The notes below the pieces were generated by a model. That model saw only the letters and a program-made list of their open reading frames with translations. It did not search any database and was not told the DNA's origin. The translations under genes and the position numbers were made by a program. From Actinomycetota bacterium (GTDB lineage Bacteria; Actinomycetota; Actinomycetes; Mycobacteriales; Jatrophihabitantaceae): a stretch of DNA of 6,607 nt. Of this stretch, positions 6,159 to 6,607 are shown piece by piece. Positions within the stretch are counted from its first letter, which is position 1, and the number at the start of each line of letters is the position of its first letter. The stretch is taken from positions 1 to 6,607 of the forward strand of contig JAFAWL010000399.1 in NCBI GenBank assembly GCA_019241805.1, in the 5' to 3' direction.

Positions 6159-6607
6159 ATGCCACTCGAGCCGACCGACGATCCGGCCGAGTCGGCTTCG
6201 GAGAATTCCAGCGCACTCAGCGCGAGAGTCGCCCGTCATTCGGCCGGCCGCTCGGCGAGGCAATCCGCTGTTCGTGCGCGACGCAGCTACTGGCCCGCTG
6301 CTTTGCTGGGAGCCCGTGTCGTCGTCGCCCTATTGTCGATCTTCGTCGTGCTGGCGGCCGGATACACCTGGGCGACCTTCCGTAGCTTCACCGACAACGT
6401 CACCCACATCAACGCAATCGTTAAGCCGACGCCGACCGTGACCGGCAGCAACGGCGCCACTATTGCGCCGCAGGACATCGACGGCACCGACGAGAACATC
6501 CTGCTTGTTGGTGACGATCACCGGCCCGCCAATGCGACCAAGGCCGAACTAGCCCAACTCGGTACGACCGACGACGGCGGGAGTGACAACACCGACACGA
6601 TGATGAT
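6159..6607 (+). CDS. LCP (LytR-CpsA-Psr) family cell-envelope protein, N-terminal part
   Basis: LCP proteins are membrane-anchored phosphotransferases that attach secondary polymers, such as arabinogalactan or teichoic acids, to peptidoglycan; the polymer here cannot be told. The frame is open for 149 codons and runs off the right edge. Residues 1-45 form a hydrophilic, Ser/Arg-rich cytoplasmic tail. Residues about 46-70 (from WPAALLGARVVVALLSIF) form one transmembrane helix with basic residues on its cytoplasmic side. A short external stalk follows, with PTPTVTGSNG at 90-99. The LCP domain begins at ENILLVGDDHR (112-122), matching the family's NILLxGxDxR opening, and reaches DNTDTMM (143-149), matching the DT-containing strand that follows. 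The rest of the catalytic domain and its other Arg/Asp residues lie outside. The ATG at 6159 has no ribosome binding site, but a -10-like TAACCT sits 6 bases upstream. It follows the fusion gene by 72 bp. Confidence 0.9.
   Translation, partial: MPLEPTDDPAESASENSSALSARVARHSAGRSARQSAVRARRSYWPAALLGARVVVALLSIFVVLAAGYTWATFRSFTDNVTHINAIVKPTPTVTGSNGATIAPQDIDGTDENILLVGDDHRPANATKAELAQLGTTDDGGSDNTDTMM

Noticed and set aside
1..6607. tRNA or rRNA genes, insertion sequences, CRISPR arrays, phage or toxin-antitoxin genes
   Set aside because: Coding genes fill almost the whole window and the gaps (39-85 bp) are too short. No tandem direct repeats, terminal inverted repeats or transposase motifs were seen.

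Overview
This is a GC-rich chromosomal segment (roughly two thirds G+C by eye) that reads as Actinomycetota. The reasons are the codon bias, an LCP-family cell-envelope protein, a luciferase-like oxidoreductase domain of the F420-associated type, a mycobacterial-style TldD, and two start codons preceded by a TANNNT box six bases upstream (the leaderless arrangement common in these bacteria). I cannot place it to genus. There is no tRNA, rRNA, insertion sequence, CRISPR array or phage gene, so it looks like ordinary chromosome with a few unusual proteins.

Layout. Three genes run leftward and two run rightward from a 60-bp divergent region at 4566-4625. Leftward, in transcription order: an amylosucrase (4565-2637), a predicted lipoprotein zinc metallopeptidase (2551-1181), and a TldD metalloprotease cut off by the left edge (1141-1). 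Rightward: a 486-residue fusion of a polynucleotide-kinase-like P-loop domain with a luciferase-like monooxygenase domain (4626-6086), then the start of an LCP-family (LytR-CpsA-Psr) protein cut off by the right edge (6159-6607). Gaps between genes are 39-85 bp and no stretch over 300 bp lacks a gene.

Function. The amylosucrase would convert sucrose to an alpha-1,4-glucan plus fructose. A near-palindrome resembling LacI-family operators sits 6 bp from its start codon, which suggests sugar-controlled expression. The peptidase and the LCP protein act at the cell surface; TldD is cytosolic and normally pairs with TldE, whose gene may lie just past the left edge. I see no single pathway joining all five genes.

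Most unusual items: (1) the kinase-oxidoreductase fusion; (2) the peptidase, which carries a second copy of its own domain that keeps all four cysteines but has lost every zinc ligand; (3) the operator-like palindrome at the amylosucrase start.
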